From Paraspadella gotoi (taxonomy: Eukaryota; Chaetognatha), in the NCBI GenBank assembly GCA_051294375.1, contig CM119267.1:16546835-16610834 (forward strand): 64,000 nucleotides of DNA. Reading direction: 5' to 3'. The notes beneath the pieces were generated by a model. It was given only the letters and a program-made list of their open reading frames with translations. It had not been told where the DNA came from and searched no databases. The position numbers and the translations under genes were made by a program. Below, piece by piece: positions 1-13,308 of this stretch (the first letter of the stretch is position 1; the number at the start of each line of letters is the position of its first letter).

Positions 1-465
1 AGGTACGGCGATCGTCAGAGGCAGAGTCCTCGACGAGAGAGAAGATATATCCAGACCATATTTTTTTTTGGTCATATTCAACGGTTTACTGCGTCACCTC
101 CATGAATTCCCTCCGTGCGGTTGTATATTTCACAGGACGCCGGACATCGTCGTTATCCCTTGTCGTCGTCGTCTCTGATTTTGAGCGGTATCTAATGCTT
201 CCGTAACATATCGTTGAGTTTTTTGACATCTCCGTTGCTTTCGTGTAAAAATTTTATGTCTTTCTAACGAGTTCTATATCAAGAGAGGCAGATATAAATA
301 GTTAGCGAAAATTCCTATGAGCAATAGTGAATTGTTTTAACAATAATTTTATATTATAATTCACCTCTCAAACAAAGAGTCCCATCATTATGTCCATGAC
401 CTTCGCAATTATCACACTCCGAATCGCCACGGGCCGAACCAGCTACTCACGCAATCTAACATCCG

Positions 466-856
466 TTAGCCTCTATCTGCCGTCTCGTCACCTTTCCCGA
501 CAAGAACGTCACTCCTGTCGCTCCGTCCTAACACCCCATTTTCACGCAATTGACCGATATTGTAACTGATACTGATCACGGATTCGATAGAGTCCGCTGC
601 ATTTTCTCGATTCGGCGCAGATTTCTTCAAATTTACGAGGATTTTTTTCGCCTCGTTCGCTGAGTCAAGCGTCGACGCCAGTTTACGACATCGAGGGTGT
701 TTGAAATTCCAAACGCTCCGCGAAAACATAAAATCTTCCAACCAATGCCTAAACTCGATCCAGCTTCTGAGTCTTTCGAATTCTGCGTTCTCATACTTCC
801 CTGGACACTCGACCGGGCCATTTTTGTCATCCTCGAAACCAAGAATACTGACAATA
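466..856 (-). CDS. Candidate exon or gene fragment, unknown function
   Basis: Reading on the minus strand, a frame stays open for about 125 codons and ends at a stop at the low-coordinate side. Its composition is ordinary, with no microsatellite bias; recognisable stretches include SWIEFRHWLEDFMFSRS and KLASTLDSANEAKKILVNL. A possible acceptor (TTGTCAG) lies just upstream. No family is recognised. A second minus-strand frame and a plus-strand frame are also open here, and the plus strand has a GTAAGT donor at about 899, so neither strand nor frame is settled. It could be a degraded retroelement gag-like remnant or an exon of a host gene. Confidence 0.22.
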
Positions 857-1357
857 CCAACTTTGAGCCGGTATCACTCTCAAGCCATTGTCATTCCCGT
901 AAGTTTCTCGATCCAATCACCAAGCTTTATCCTTTACAAATCTTTTTCATTAACAGTAGAGTCAGACTTCAACTTATTTCAATTCTTTCAAGATCAATGA
1001 CCTCAAGTCCTGCCTCCTTTGTCATTGGCCAATCATTTATTACTCTCGCTCAGTCTCACTTTCCTATCCTCTTGCCATCTCATGTTACAACATTTTTAAC
1101 TCTTTATCTAGTCAAGCGGTCTGTCTCAGGTCGAGCGCTGTTGTTTTAATTTCTCCGAATCGAGGGGACGATATTTTTGCGCGAAAGGAGACCGAGCGAT
1201 AACGTATATGAAGCGTACTACACGTTGGTCCGACGAAGAGCAAGATACTATACGACAGCGCTTCCGGAATACTGTTCTTTTTCCTCATCTCAGACCTACT
1301 TTTCGTCCGTTGCGCGGGAGAGTTATATTCTACTTCAAGAATAGAGTATCAACTCAC

Positions 1358-1459
1358 CTATCTCTGTCTCCAGCAATTCCGGCAGATACACAACTCCAAC
1401 TACCGGGCGTCTCCCGACCCTCTCATCACATAAGTCGAACAGACGAAAATCCCTATCAC
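1358..1459 (-). CDS. Candidate internal exon, unknown function
   Basis: A minus-strand segment of about 102 nt ends at a strong donor (ATAG followed by GTGAGT) and starts after a weak acceptor (TTCCGAG). The open frame reads GDRDFRLFDLCDERVGRRP, then VVGVVYLPELLETEI. Composition is typical of a globular protein, but the family is not recognised. The plus strand is also open across the same bases. Together with the frames at 466-856 and 2313-2543 it could belong to one minus-strand gene; splice phases could not be matched with certainty. Confidence 0.25.
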
Positions 1460-2312
1460 CTCGGAATTGTGAAATAGAAATCAAAGCTCCAATTCGATCG
1501 CGAAAGAGAAAAAAAATAAAGCTTCGTAGCGAACGCATTTACGACATCTGAGACGCGTAGAATCATCAGAAGTTATAGAATCAGCAGCATCGAGGGAAAC
1601 TGCGCATCTTCAACTGAAAACCGGGATGTTTCACCAGCCCGCAATCACGAACATATTCCTCTTAAAAAGTCAGTTTTCATCCTTAGAAAACTGAAATCAC
1701 ACAGTCCCTCCAATCCGATCGACCCCAGGCTGACGCGTGAGGTGATTAGCGCCCCTCAGCGTCGCACAAAGCCTAATATTAACTGCAACGACGAGATATC
1801 GCGTAGAACTTTCCCTGGGAACCAAAACACAACCGGCGTTATTCAATCAGTTTCAGTCGCCTAGATTTCATTAATAAACCACACTCTCTCGAGGAACACA
1901 ATCGGAGTTTTCGTTAAAAACAGAGATACAGATATATAGAGAGCGAGGACTTGCTTGACAACGTTTTGATATAAGTAAAAGTAGATAAATATGAACGGTC
2001 GAAAGAAATTGGCTGTTGGCGTGCCACCTATGGCTGCGTTAATCGACACCATCCGCCTGACGAACGTGCAGCCCACCGCTCTTCAAGACTCATACGCAGT
2101 GCAGAGCTCTATCTGTTTAAAAAAGAGATACTGAGGTCTATGAGACTATTCGATATTTCATACGGCGACGTGACAGTAATGACGCACTCCGCCTCTGGCG
2201 GCGATGAAACATAGCAGGAAGAATGTTCTGATAAGTGTAACATTGCTTTCCAGAAAACGCACATGAAGAATCTACATTCTGTTTCATAAAATGTCTTGTG
2301 CGTGTAAACTAA

Positions 2313-2543
2313 TTATTTTGGTGAGTCCAGAGGCAAGCACATTCTCACGGCGGCCACGCCAGCTGCTTTGACGAAGCTCTCCGCATTAACTTCGTGCGCA
2401 AAGTACACGGATCTCGTTTCGATGACGCAAATGGAGCCGGCCGTCAGCGCCCTGACCCAGTGGCGCGGAGGACGGACGCCCACGAATCTTGAAGAAGAGG
2501 CGCCGAGCTCTAGTTTTGTATCGGAAATATCTGTCAGCGTATA
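2313..2543 (-). CDS. Candidate ORF or exon, unknown function
   Basis: A 76-codon minus-strand frame ends in TAA. It includes GVRPPRHWVRALTAGSICVI and YFAHEVNAESFVKAAGVAAV, which look like real protein composition. There is no start ATG, so if real it is an exon fragment. A GTGAGA donor-like site occurs inside it, near its C-terminal end. Overlapping open frames on both strands, due to GC-richer sequence, weaken the case. No family is recognised. Confidence 0.22.
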   Translation of the reverse strand, partial: YTLTDISDTKLELGASSSRFVGVRPPRHWVRALTAGSICVIETRSVYFAHEVNAESFVKAAGVAAVRMCLPLDSPK

Positions 2544-2699
2544 TCATCGAACGCTGCGAGTCTACGAAGAGAAACAAAAGCACAGAGATATTGTATGGTG
2601 AAAGACAGAAAGAGAGAGACTGAGAAGAATTTCCGAAGCCGACGACGTCGAAGATGCCAGAAAAAACAGATCTAAGACCTAAACTCACAGAGACTGCTG

Positions 2700-3540
2700 A
2701 CAGAGCAAGGAATAATTAACTCCTTCGCGTCTATGACAGAATATTTTGCTTCGTCGGCGTTGAAGACACTTTTACGACATTAAAATCTTCTAAATTACAG
2801 TCGTCACAAGACACTGTAAAGAGAAAGCAGGAGATGTATTGAATGAAGTAAAAACTGTGAAAACAGGGCAGGTAAAAGGAAAGTGGAAACGGAAGAAAAA
2901 TTCTAATTGAGAGAGAAAATCGGGTTCCTGCGTCCCAGATTTAAAGAGATTCTCTTCTCCGAGGAGAGTCCGAAAAACGGAAAGACATCAATTTTTTTGG
3001 TGTAATTGATCGCGGAATTCTCCCTCGCGGTTCGAGCTGGTTATATTATAGTCGGAGGGAGAGATTGAGCGGTAAATGTTGATGTGAAAAAAGATAAGAA
3101 GAGAGGGGGGAGAGAGAGAAAAAAGGTAGCAAGAGGGAGATCGATAAATGAAAAGTTAAAAGAGAAGCGTGGAAGGAGCGATAGAAAGGGATAAGGCGCG
3201 AAAGAGATTGCTGAGACAGAAAGTGAATGAATAATGATAAAATAAGAGATAAGTATGTTTTTTGGTATATAAAAAAAAAATATATCAAGGAAAGGCTCGA
3301 AAGAGGAGTATGTAAAAACTAGGACAAGGAACAATGCGAAAAGTCGAGAAAAAGTTAGAAGATGATAAGTAGAAGAAACATTAAAAGGAAAAGAAAGTAA
3401 AAAAAAAATAAATAGGAGAAAATAGAAAAGTCGTTCGATGGAGAAGATGATAAATTCCGAAACGAAGAGTGAAAAGGAGGAAGGATGGAGTAGATGATCG
3501 AGTGGCGGGAGTGGCCATTGATGGCAGGACGACGATGCCG
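2700..3540. other. A/G-biased non-coding stretch
   Basis: The plus strand is rich in A and G with scattered GAGAGA. Open frames on the minus strand here are Phe/Ser/Leu-rich and reflect this bias. No gene, splice-bounded exon or structured element was seen. Confidence 0.6.
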
Positions 3541-3646
3541 TCGACGAAAAGAAACTGTGAGCGAAAAGATTGAGAGAGGAACTCCGGAGTGAAGCCGAGG
3601 TTGAGGAGTCAGGCCTGACGTTTGATTAGCGACGACAGAAACTTAC

Positions 3647-3745
3647 CTGGAGCAAACAGGAGGATTGATCGCGCGGAAATGAAGCGAACGCGAACAAATA
3701 GATTTCGTTGTCAAGACGTCGCTGAAGAACATCTGGCGGCCACTG
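3647..3745 (-). other. Candidate minus-strand exon with perfect 5' splice site
   Basis: The minus strand shows CCAG|GTAAGT, the full consensus donor, with its exon boundary at 3647. An acceptor-like ATGTGGCAG lies about 100 bases upstream. The intervening sequence contains an ATG in a good context, followed by an open frame to the donor. It could be a first or internal exon of a minus-strand gene running toward the start of the window. Confidence 0.3.
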
Positions 3746-3985
3746 CCACATACTCAACGGAACTTAACGGCCAGCAGAGATCCGGGGGACGATCTAGCCG
3801 TAAACATTCCTGGGCAACCGACGAAAGCCAAGACATCCGGGGACGACGTCCGCCGAACATACCGTGCCGACCTTCATGCGCGTCAAATGCGGCGAATGTT
3901 CATCAAGAAGAACGACGACTTTGGACCAATGAAGACGACGAAGACGGGCATATACTCTCAGTTGGGGACTGTCTCAAGGCAACAG
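3683..3985 (+). CDS. Candidate exon, unknown function
   Basis: A plus-strand frame of about 100 codons follows a stop at 3680-3682 and ends at a donor (CAACAG then GTGCAAG, GT at 3986). It reads, in part, DFVVKTSLKNIWRPLPHTQ, TYRADLHARQMRRMFIKK and TKTGIYSQLGTVSRQQ. A plausible acceptor is AAATAG at 3696-3701. No family is recognised. The block is GC-rich, so frames are open by chance: another plus frame gives 124 codons. On the minus strand a perfect donor (CCAG then GTAAGT, bases 3641-3650) argues for an exon in the other direction. Strand is therefore unresolved. Confidence 0.25.
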
Positions 3986-4008
3986 GTGCAAGATAGAACT
4001 AGACGAGA

Positions 4009-4062
4009 GAGAGAGAGAGAGAGGAGAGATGAGGAGAGAGAGATGAGAGAGAAATAAAAAGC
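4009..4062. repeat. Interrupted (GA)n microsatellite
   Basis: GAGAGA runs interrupted by GAGGAGAGATGAGG units follow the candidate exon directly. Confidence 0.9.
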
Positions 4063-5235
4063 ATTGAACGCCCAGAAGGTTCAACTTAGATATTTCATCG
4101 ATTTTTGGTCAGATCCATATTAATCCCATATCCTTTATTTCAACTAATTTAAATGAATACATAAATCGCATTTCTAGTCTTTGAAATATCTCGGAAGTGC
4201 TATCAGGCAACAGATCACCGATCTATATGTTATTACTTTTGTGCTCGGTCGTCGTCGATTCCTTCATCGTGAATTATGATTAAAATTAAATCATTGTGTA
4301 TATTTTTATCATATTTCTTTCGAGCATTATGATATGAGGAGCAATATAAGAGATTCTACAGTTTGAAGTAGTAGAGACATGTACGGAATAGTTTATTCGT
4401 TAAAATTCCTAGTCATCTGTGATAACATTAATCAAAAAAAAGTGTATGTCTATGTCTCGTCCAAACCACCCGTCCCGTCCGTCCCCCTACTCATAGTTCC
4501 CTCCGTCGGCACCCTCTGTCTGTACCGTCCACTTAGAAAAACTCAATTATGTACTAGATAATAGTGTATAACTCTTCGGAGTGAGAATGAACACAGTAAA
4601 TTCTTTGAGTAATGTGGAATGTGTGATGTAAGTACTGTCATTATATGACGTCTTTCGCATCTGGAATCATTCGCTCGTATTCGGTACAACAGTTTATTAT
4701 GGAACAATATTCTGCACTTTACACTATTTAAGCACGAACTCATATTAACTCTATTTTTTACAGGGATCTGGGGAATTTTTTATATCATGAAATTTTTATG
4801 TGTGGTAGGACAAAATGTATTATTGGAAATTGTATGATTGAGGCAAATGACTATTTTTCTCTATTATTACACAACTATTATGTTTATTTATTTTAATATA
4901 TAATGGTAAATAAATAAAATAGTTATCTGATTTCGAGTCTAGAGAATCATTTTATTATATATCAATTATTAATGTAATTTGTTTATATTTAAAGATCATT
5001 AGAAATAGAAGAGCTACGCACTAGAGTCAATCCACGAGTCAATGTCAATCCGTTCATGGTATTATTTTCACTGTCGCTCTCCGATCGTGCGTGTGTAGTA
5101 GCAAGAGTACAGTGAGTAACATATATAATCAAACTGTCAGTGGGCGAAGAACACACAAAGCAAAACAATACTATAATATAAATTTTATCGAGCGTTTTAT
5201 AGGATCGTTCCAAGATCCGACAAAACTTTCTCAAC
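4063..5235. other. AT-rich low-copy stretch, no gene seen
   Basis: AT-rich, non-repetitive DNA. The frames are short and unremarkable. Nothing specific could be supported. Confidence 0.5.
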
Positions 5236-5239
5236 TTTT

Positions 5240-5420
5240 AACACCTCTCTCTCTCTCATCATCTCCTTCTCTCTCATCGTCCCTCTTTTTCTCTCGTTCT
5301 TCTCTCTCCGCTACAGCCCTCCTCCGCCATATCTCTTCGCTTCTTCTCTCTCCTCTCTTCTCCTCACGTCTGTTTCTCTCTCTCTTCTCTCTCTCTCCTC
5401 TCTCTTCTCTCACCTTCCGT
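5240..5420. repeat. Degenerate (CT)n tract flanking inverted repeat 1
   Basis: About 180 bp of near-pure pyrimidine on the plus strand lies immediately outside the left arm of inverted repeat 1. The corresponding place beside the right arm is an assembly gap, which probably hides the same tract in reverse. Confidence 0.85.
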
Positions 5421-5429
5421 TCCACGCGT

Positions 5430-6340
5430 TAGCTGCTTATGATTATTTTTTTTTTTCCGAGGCAACGAAATCTCTGGTTTTTTTCCTAACCGAATCTTCC
5501 GCAAAAACATAAATTTGGTCCTCTCCTCCAGGAGGGGCAGAAGGTTTCTCGCAAAGGAAACGGGCTCTCAATACAACGCGGTAGCGAAAGAAGATGAATT
5601 CTTCTCTACTTATTCATTAATTATTGGATAAGGGTAGAGTTTTAATTATCTTTTTATAATCGTTAGTTCTCATTTTCATCTTTAGCTGCTTTCCACTGGT
5701 TTATATCATCTGAGAGAGTTCTATTGTCGAAATCTTGAAGGGTTCTTCAATGTTTATTCTATGGCAAAAGGAAATGGAAGCCCTTACCAACCATCGCCTG
5801 TCAAAAGTCACAGGGACCACGATTGGTTTATGATTAAATGATGAATGGAATAATTTTTTTAGCGTTTTAATATAAATCTTTCATGCGCAATATTCCCTTG
5901 TAATTGAAGCAGAATTTTAGAATTAATTCAGTACCAAACGTTCTTCCCTTGTTAATGATTCTCGCTACGTCTTGAAACTTTTCGAGGAATAACTTTCCCT
6001 GCCCTTGGCTCAATCTTTAAAAATAGTAGGGCTCTTAATCTTTCCCACTCCATCGATCAGGAAATTCCGACTGCTTTAGCCTTTTCTCTCGCCCTTTTTC
6101 CTTTCCCCCATTCGATATAATTTGTTTAAATCCTCGTTTAAAAATTGTATTGGCTTTATTAATCAAATATCCGTAAACTGATTGCGAAAAAAAATTCTCG
6201 AGCAGCAACTTTGTTTTTAACGACTCTTTGGGGGAAAAAGAAGAGAGAGGGAAGAAGAAGAGAGAGAGAGGAGAAAAGAATAAGAAAAAAAGAATAAAAG
6301 TTATAAATAAAAAGAAAAAGAAGAAGGAAAAAAAATGTGA

Positions 6341-6397
<57 letters not shown>

Positions 6398-7925
6398 TAG
6401 AGAGAAGAGAAGAGAGAGAGAAAGATTTTTACGTTTTACTTTTTTCCTCCCCTCGCATTCACACTGGCTGCACGCAATCTTTTTTCTCCTTCTTCCCTCG
6501 GACTTTTCTGTTACCGCATTTGCGGGGCTGCGTAACACGCAAACCCCCCCTCTCTCTCTCTGTTCTCTCTCTCTCTCTCATCTCTCTCTCCCTCTCCTTC
6601 TCTCCCCGCCCTCGATCAACGTCGTTCGTGGCCCCCGCCATCTCTTCTCCTCGTCACTCTCTCGTCTCGCCTCTCTGCACACCGCGAACATATTCCATCG
6701 CAAATGGGGCTCCATTATTTAAGATGGGGATTAAGGAGTGACTGTGGAAATGGGATGCACAAAAAAAAAAAAAAGGAAGGGAAGGGATACAGGAATAAGC
6801 AGACGCGGATTTGTTTTTTTCGCCGCGAGAAGCCGACTAATGGCGGGCGGAAGAAAAAGAGAAGCGCAAATCGAGCAACGTCTCTTGTATGTATTATGGA
6901 CGCATGTTATTGCGGCGGCGGTGTGCGGTACGGAATCGAAGACCTCTACTGGATTTTGCTTGTTTCTAAGGGAGGGGGGGGAGGGGAGAGGAAAGGGGGG
7001 GGGGAAGAGAACGATGTATATTTATCGAGGGCGAGGAGGATCAGTCTTGTGTCATTCGCCTTTTAAAGATATGAGAGCCGAGTCCGAATGACACGGTTAA
7101 ATGGAGTGACAAATGAATAGAATCGCCTTTGAATCGGGGAGGAGATGGCCGGAAAGAGAGTGAAAGGGTAGTTGTCGTTGTTTGTTGTTGCTGTTGTCGT
7201 CGGGTCGTCGTCGTCGTCCATGGCCGTTGGTCAATTTACTTCGGACAAAAACGCTAAAGCGTTAACAAGCTCAGCTGGGAAAGCGGTCTCTCTGAAACGC
7301 CGATAATCCACATTTGCATATGCGCAGTAATGGAATCGGTTGTTGCTGGAATCATTAATATTTTATTATATAAAATTTATTAATTTATTGAATAAACGTA
7401 TGAATTAATTTGTTGAAGAAAATTTTATGATCAGGTGTTCTCTTATATTGGAATTTGGACGGAGAAGGTATAGAATTTGTAGAATTAATTACTTGATGAG
7501 GGGACAGACGGCTCGACCTATATTTTTTGATTCTAGTCTCCTCTGACGGCCACAGATGTAAAAAGCGCCGAAAGGAAATAGACCAAAAAAGAGAAAAATA
7601 TAAGCTGCAATGAGGTAATAAGGAGATAAAGAAAGAAAAAACCGGATTAAAAATAAAAAAAATCAAGTTAAGAAACAGAGCGTAATGAAGAAAATAAAAT
7701 GGAACATTTCGAGGAAATGAAAAGTTGAACATTAGAGAGAAAAAAATCCGTGATTAGTAGGAAGTTAAGAAAATAAAGAAATAAAATAAAATAGATAAGA
7801 AAAAGAGGTAATTAGAAGGAAAGTTTTAAAAAAAATAAGGTAAGAAAATGAAATCCGAAATAAATGAACTGCGGAGGAAAAGCGAGAAAAGGGAGAACAA
7901 AGTTCCAAGAATTTCTCTTCTGCGG
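5430..7925 (+). repeat. Inverted repeat 1, left arm (about 2.5 kb)
   Basis: This arm is the reverse complement of 8232-10656. Position p pairs with about 16139-p; for example, 6738-7091 matches 9048-9401 without change in the encoded frame. The middle (about 6200-7460) looks essentially identical between arms. Both ends differ by many single-base indels and a few substitutions. The arm holds (GA)n at 6347-6422, a TC block at 6548-6606, a G-rich run at 6970-7012 and a GTC-rich patch at 7185-7220. No convincing gene was seen. Confidence 0.95.
7312..7319 (+). promoter_or_regulatory. POU octamer motif (ATTTGCAT)
   Basis: Perfect octamer core next to ATGCGCA, in a low-complexity-free patch of the arm. 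It recurs inverted in the right arm near 8824. A single motif is weak evidence of function. Confidence 0.25.
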
Positions 7926-8197
7926 TCTCTTCTCTTCTCTCATGCCCTCCTTCTCTTCCTTCTTCCTCTCCCATCCCTCTCCTCCTCTCTCTCCTTCCAT
8001 CTCCTCTCTCTCCTCTCCTCTTCTCTCTCTCTCCTCATTTCTTGCTCTCTCGTCTCGTCTTCTCCTTGCCTTCCTCTCTCGTCTCCTCTTCGTCTCTCTC
8101 TCTCTCTCTCTCTCCTCTGTCTCACTTCTCATTTCAACATTCCACAATTTGCAGTCCTGTCTCTCTCTCGCTCTTTTTTTTTCCCCGACTGAAAACG

Positions 8198-8231
<34 letters not shown>
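7926..8231. repeat. Spacer of inverted repeat 1: CT-rich then (GA)n
   Basis: About 270 bp of degenerate CT-rich sequence is followed by a clean GA run (about 8203-8232). The spacer is itself partly self-complementary in composition (CT block against GA block), so the real dyad could sit inside it. Confidence 0.85.
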
Positions 8232-8233
<2 letters not shown>

Positions 8234-9741
8234 GCAGAAATTCTTGGAACTTGTCTCCTTTTTCTCGTTTTCCTCCGCAAGTCATTTATTCTGATTTCAT
8301 TTTCTTATTTTTATTTATAACTTTCCTTCTAATTACCTCTTTTTTCTTATTATTTTTATTGTTATTTCTTTTTTTCTTTAACTTTCGCTACTTAATTCAC
8401 TGGATTTTTTTTTCTCTCTAATGTTCAACTTTTCTTTCCTCGAAATGTTTCCATTTTATTTCTTTCATTACGTCTCTGTTCTTAACGTGATTTTTTTTAT
8501 TATTTTAATCCGTTTCATTTTTATCTCTTTATTACCTTCATTGCAGCTTATTTCTTCTTTTTTTTGGTCGCTTTTTACATTTGTGGCCTGTTCAGAGGCT
8601 GAGACTAGAATCAAAAATATTAGGTCGGTCTGTCCCTCATCAAGTATATATATTTTCTACAATTCTATTACCTTCTCCGTCCAAATTCCAATATAAGAGA
8701 ACACCTGATCATAAAATTTTCTTCAACAAATTAATTCATACGTTTATTCAATAAATTAATAAATTTTATATAATAAAATATTAATGATTCCAGCAACAAC
8801 CGATTCCATTACTGCGCATATGCAAATGTGGATTATCGGCGTTTCAGAGAGACCGCTTTCCCAGCTGAGCTTGTTAACGCTTTAGCGTTTTTGTCCGAAG
8901 TAAATTGACCAACGGCCATGGACGACGACGACGACCCGACGACAACAGCAACAACAAACAACGACAACTACCCTTTCACTCTCTTTCCGGCCATCTCCTC
9001 CCCGATTCAAAGGCGATTCTATTCATTTGTCACTCCATTTAACCGTGTCATTCGGACTCGGCTCTCATATCTTTAAAAGGCGAATGACACAAGACTGATC
9101 CTCCTCGCCCTCGATAAATATACATCGTTCTCTTCCCCCCCCCCTTTCCTCTCCCCTCCCCCCCCTCCCTTAGAAACAAGCAAAATCCAGTAGAGGTCTT
9201 CGATTCCGTACCGCACACCGCCGCCGCAATAACATGCGTCCATAATACATACAAGAGACGTTGCTCGATTTGCGCTTCTCTTTTTCTTCCGCCCGCCATT
9301 AGTCGGCTTCTCGCGGCGAAAAAAACAAATCCGCGTCTGCTTATTCCTGTATCCCTTCCCTTCCTTTTTTTTTTTTTTGTGCATCCCATTTCCACAGTCA
9401 CTCCTTAATCCCCATCTTAAATAATGGAGCCCCATTTGCGATGGAATATGTTCGCGGTGTGCAGAGAGGCGAGACGAGAGAGTGACGAGGAGAAGAGATG
9501 GCGGGGGCCACGAACGACGTTGATCGAGGGCGGGGAGAGAAGGAGAGGGAGAGAGAGATGAGAGAGAGAGAGAGAACAGAGAGAGAGAGGGGGGGTTTGC
9601 GTGTTACGCAGCCCCGCAAATGCGGTAACAGAAAAGTCCGAGGGAAGAAGGAGAAAAAAGATTGCGTGCAGCCAGTGTGAATGCGAGGGGAGGAAAAAAG
9701 TAAAACGTAAAAATCTTTCTCTCTCTCTTCTCTTCTCTCTA

Positions 9742-9798
<57 letters not shown>

Positions 9799-10656
9799 TC
9801 ACATTTTTTTTCCTTCTTCTTTTTCTTTTTATTTATAACTTTTATTCTTTTTTTCTTATTCTTTTCTCCTCTCTCTCTCTTCTTCTTCCCTCTCTCTTCT
9901 TTTTCCCCCAAAGAGTCGTTAAAAACAAAGTTGCTGCTCGAGAATTTTTTTTCGCAATCAGTTTACGGATATTTGATTAATAAAGCCAATAAATTAAACG
10001 AGGATTTAAACAAATTATATCGAAGGGAAAAAGGGGCGAGAAAAGGCTAAAGCAGTCGAATCCTGATCGATGGAGTGGGGAAAGATTAAGAGCCTATTTT
10101 TAAAGTTGAGCCAAGCAGGGAAGTTTTCTCGAAAAGCTTCAAGACGTAGCGAGAATCATAACAAGGGAAGAACGTTTGGGTGACTGATTAATTCTAAATT
10201 CTGCTCATTTACAAGGAATATTGCATGAAGATATTATATATAAAAGCCTAAAAATTATTCATTCATTTAATAATAAAGCAATCTGGCCCCTGACTTTTGA
10301 CAGGCGATGGTTGGTAAGGGCTTCCATTCCTTTTGCCATAGAATAACATTGAAGAACCCTTCAAGATTTCGATCAATAACTCTCTCAGATGATATTAACC
10401 AGGGAAGCAGCTAAAAGATGAAAATGAGAACTAACGATTATATATAAAGATAATTAAACTCTACCCCTTTATGCAATATTAATGGAAGTAAGAGAAGAAT
10501 TCATCTTTCGCTACGCGTTGTATGAGCCTCGTTTCCTTTGCGAGAAAGCCTTCTCGCCTCCTGGAGGGCAGAGGACCAAATTTATTGTTTTTGCGGAAGA
10601 TTCGTTAGAAAAACCAGAGATTTCGTTGCCTCGAAAAAAAAATAATCATAAGCAGG
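8232..10656 (-). repeat. Inverted repeat 1, right arm
   Basis: Reverse complement of 5430-7925. It ends at an assembly gap exactly where the left arm meets its CT tract. Single-base length differences from the left arm are frequent at the outer 0.6 kb and near the spacer. Confidence 0.95.
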
Positions 10657-10850
10657 NNNNNNNNNNNNNNNNNNNNNNNNNNNNNNNNNNNNNNNNNNNN
10701 NNNNNNNNNNNNNNNNNNNNNNNNNNNNNNNNNNNNNNNNNNNNNNNNNNNNNNNNNNNNNNNNNNNNNNNNNNNNNNNNNNNNNNNNNNNNNNNNNNNN
10801 NNNNNNNNNNNNNNNNNNNNNNNNNNNNNNNNNNNNNNNNNNNNNNNNNN

Positions 10851-12198
<1,348 letters not shown>

Positions 12199-12289
12199 TT
12201 TTTTCCTTTTTTCTCTCCGTCTCTTTCATTTTAGTTAATTCCTATTACGAAATACGAAATTATTTAAACTAAGTGATCTTTTTATATCA

Positions 12290-13308
12290 CGGTGGCGTAC
12301 TTGTTACAAATGAAGCCCAAGAACAAAAAGATGGTTCCCTCGCGAAAGGAGAAGGAAAACTCAAAAAGCCGCCAACTCACGATTGTTCCTCTCGTCGAAT
12401 CCTAAACGAACGGGAATTAACGCCTCATCCTTTCGAAAAGATCGAACAAATAAAGAATAAAACAGAAGTAAACATCTGACAGAATAGAATAAAAAAGGAG
12501 AGAGACAGAGAGAGAGACAAAGAGAGAAAAACTTTTGAGTCTCTCACTCGATCTCGAACATAATTTACAGGGAATAAAAACTCGTTTATCTTCGTAATCT
12601 TTCGAACCTTAAAAAAAANNNNNNNNNNNNNNNNNNNNNNNNNNNNNNNNNNNNNNNNNNNNNNNNNNNNNNNNNNNNNNNNNNNNNNNNNNNNNNNNNN
12701 NNNNNNNNNNNNNNNNNNNNNNNNNNNNNNNNNNNNNNNNNNNNNNNNNNNNNNNNNNNNNNNNNNNNNNNNNNNNNNNNNNNNNNNNNNNNNNNNNNNN
12801 NNNNNNNNNNNNNNNNNNNNNNNNNNNNNNNNNNNNNNNNNNNNNNNNNNNNNNNNNNNNNNNNNNNNNNNNNNNNGAGAGAGAGAGAATATGGAAAAGG
12901 ATCAGCAGAGAGAAAATGCGCGAACATAAGGGAAGACAGAGCGGAGCCGATGGCTGAGTGGTTTGGCGAGAGAGAGAAAAGCAAAGAAAAATCAAAAGAA
13001 AAAGCATAAGAAAAAGGGAAAAAAAGGAAAAAAAGAGGAAGGAGGAAAGAAAAGAAAAGGTGAGACGGAGATGATTAGAGGAAAGAAGAATGAACCGCGC
13101 GGATGTTTTAAAAGGTGTAAGCGAATGGAAAGTTGTTAGGAGAAGAAATGGATTCATGAAGGTGCGAAGAGAGAAATGAATGATGGAATAGAATGAATCA
13201 AATAATAAAATGAATGAATGATTGATTGAATGAATGAATAAATGAATGGAAGAAAGAATGAATGAATGAATGAATAAATGAATGAATGAATCCGTACTGT
13301 GTATACAA
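12290..13308 (+). repeat. Direct duplication, copy 1
   Basis: This block matches 13309-14480 in the same orientation. Matching landmarks are GCCCAAGAACAAAAAGAT (12314 and 13319), TTTCGAACCTTAAAAAAAA (12600 and 13688) and CGGATGTTTTAAAA (13100 and 14360). A gap (12619-12876) lies inside it. Differences are mostly single-base indels, so the two copies may be two noisy versions of one locus. Confidence 0.85.
13205..13295. repeat. (GAAT/TGAA)n tetranucleotide repeat
   Basis: Imperfect tandem GAAT/TGAA units; a degraded counterpart is at 14460-14640 in the duplicate copy. Confidence 0.9.

Noticed and set aside
6035-6722. Arg/Glu-rich and Ser/Leu-rich frames of about 165 codons on both strands
   Set aside because: They are readings of (GA)n and (TC)n repeats and recur in the mirror arm only because the DNA is duplicated.
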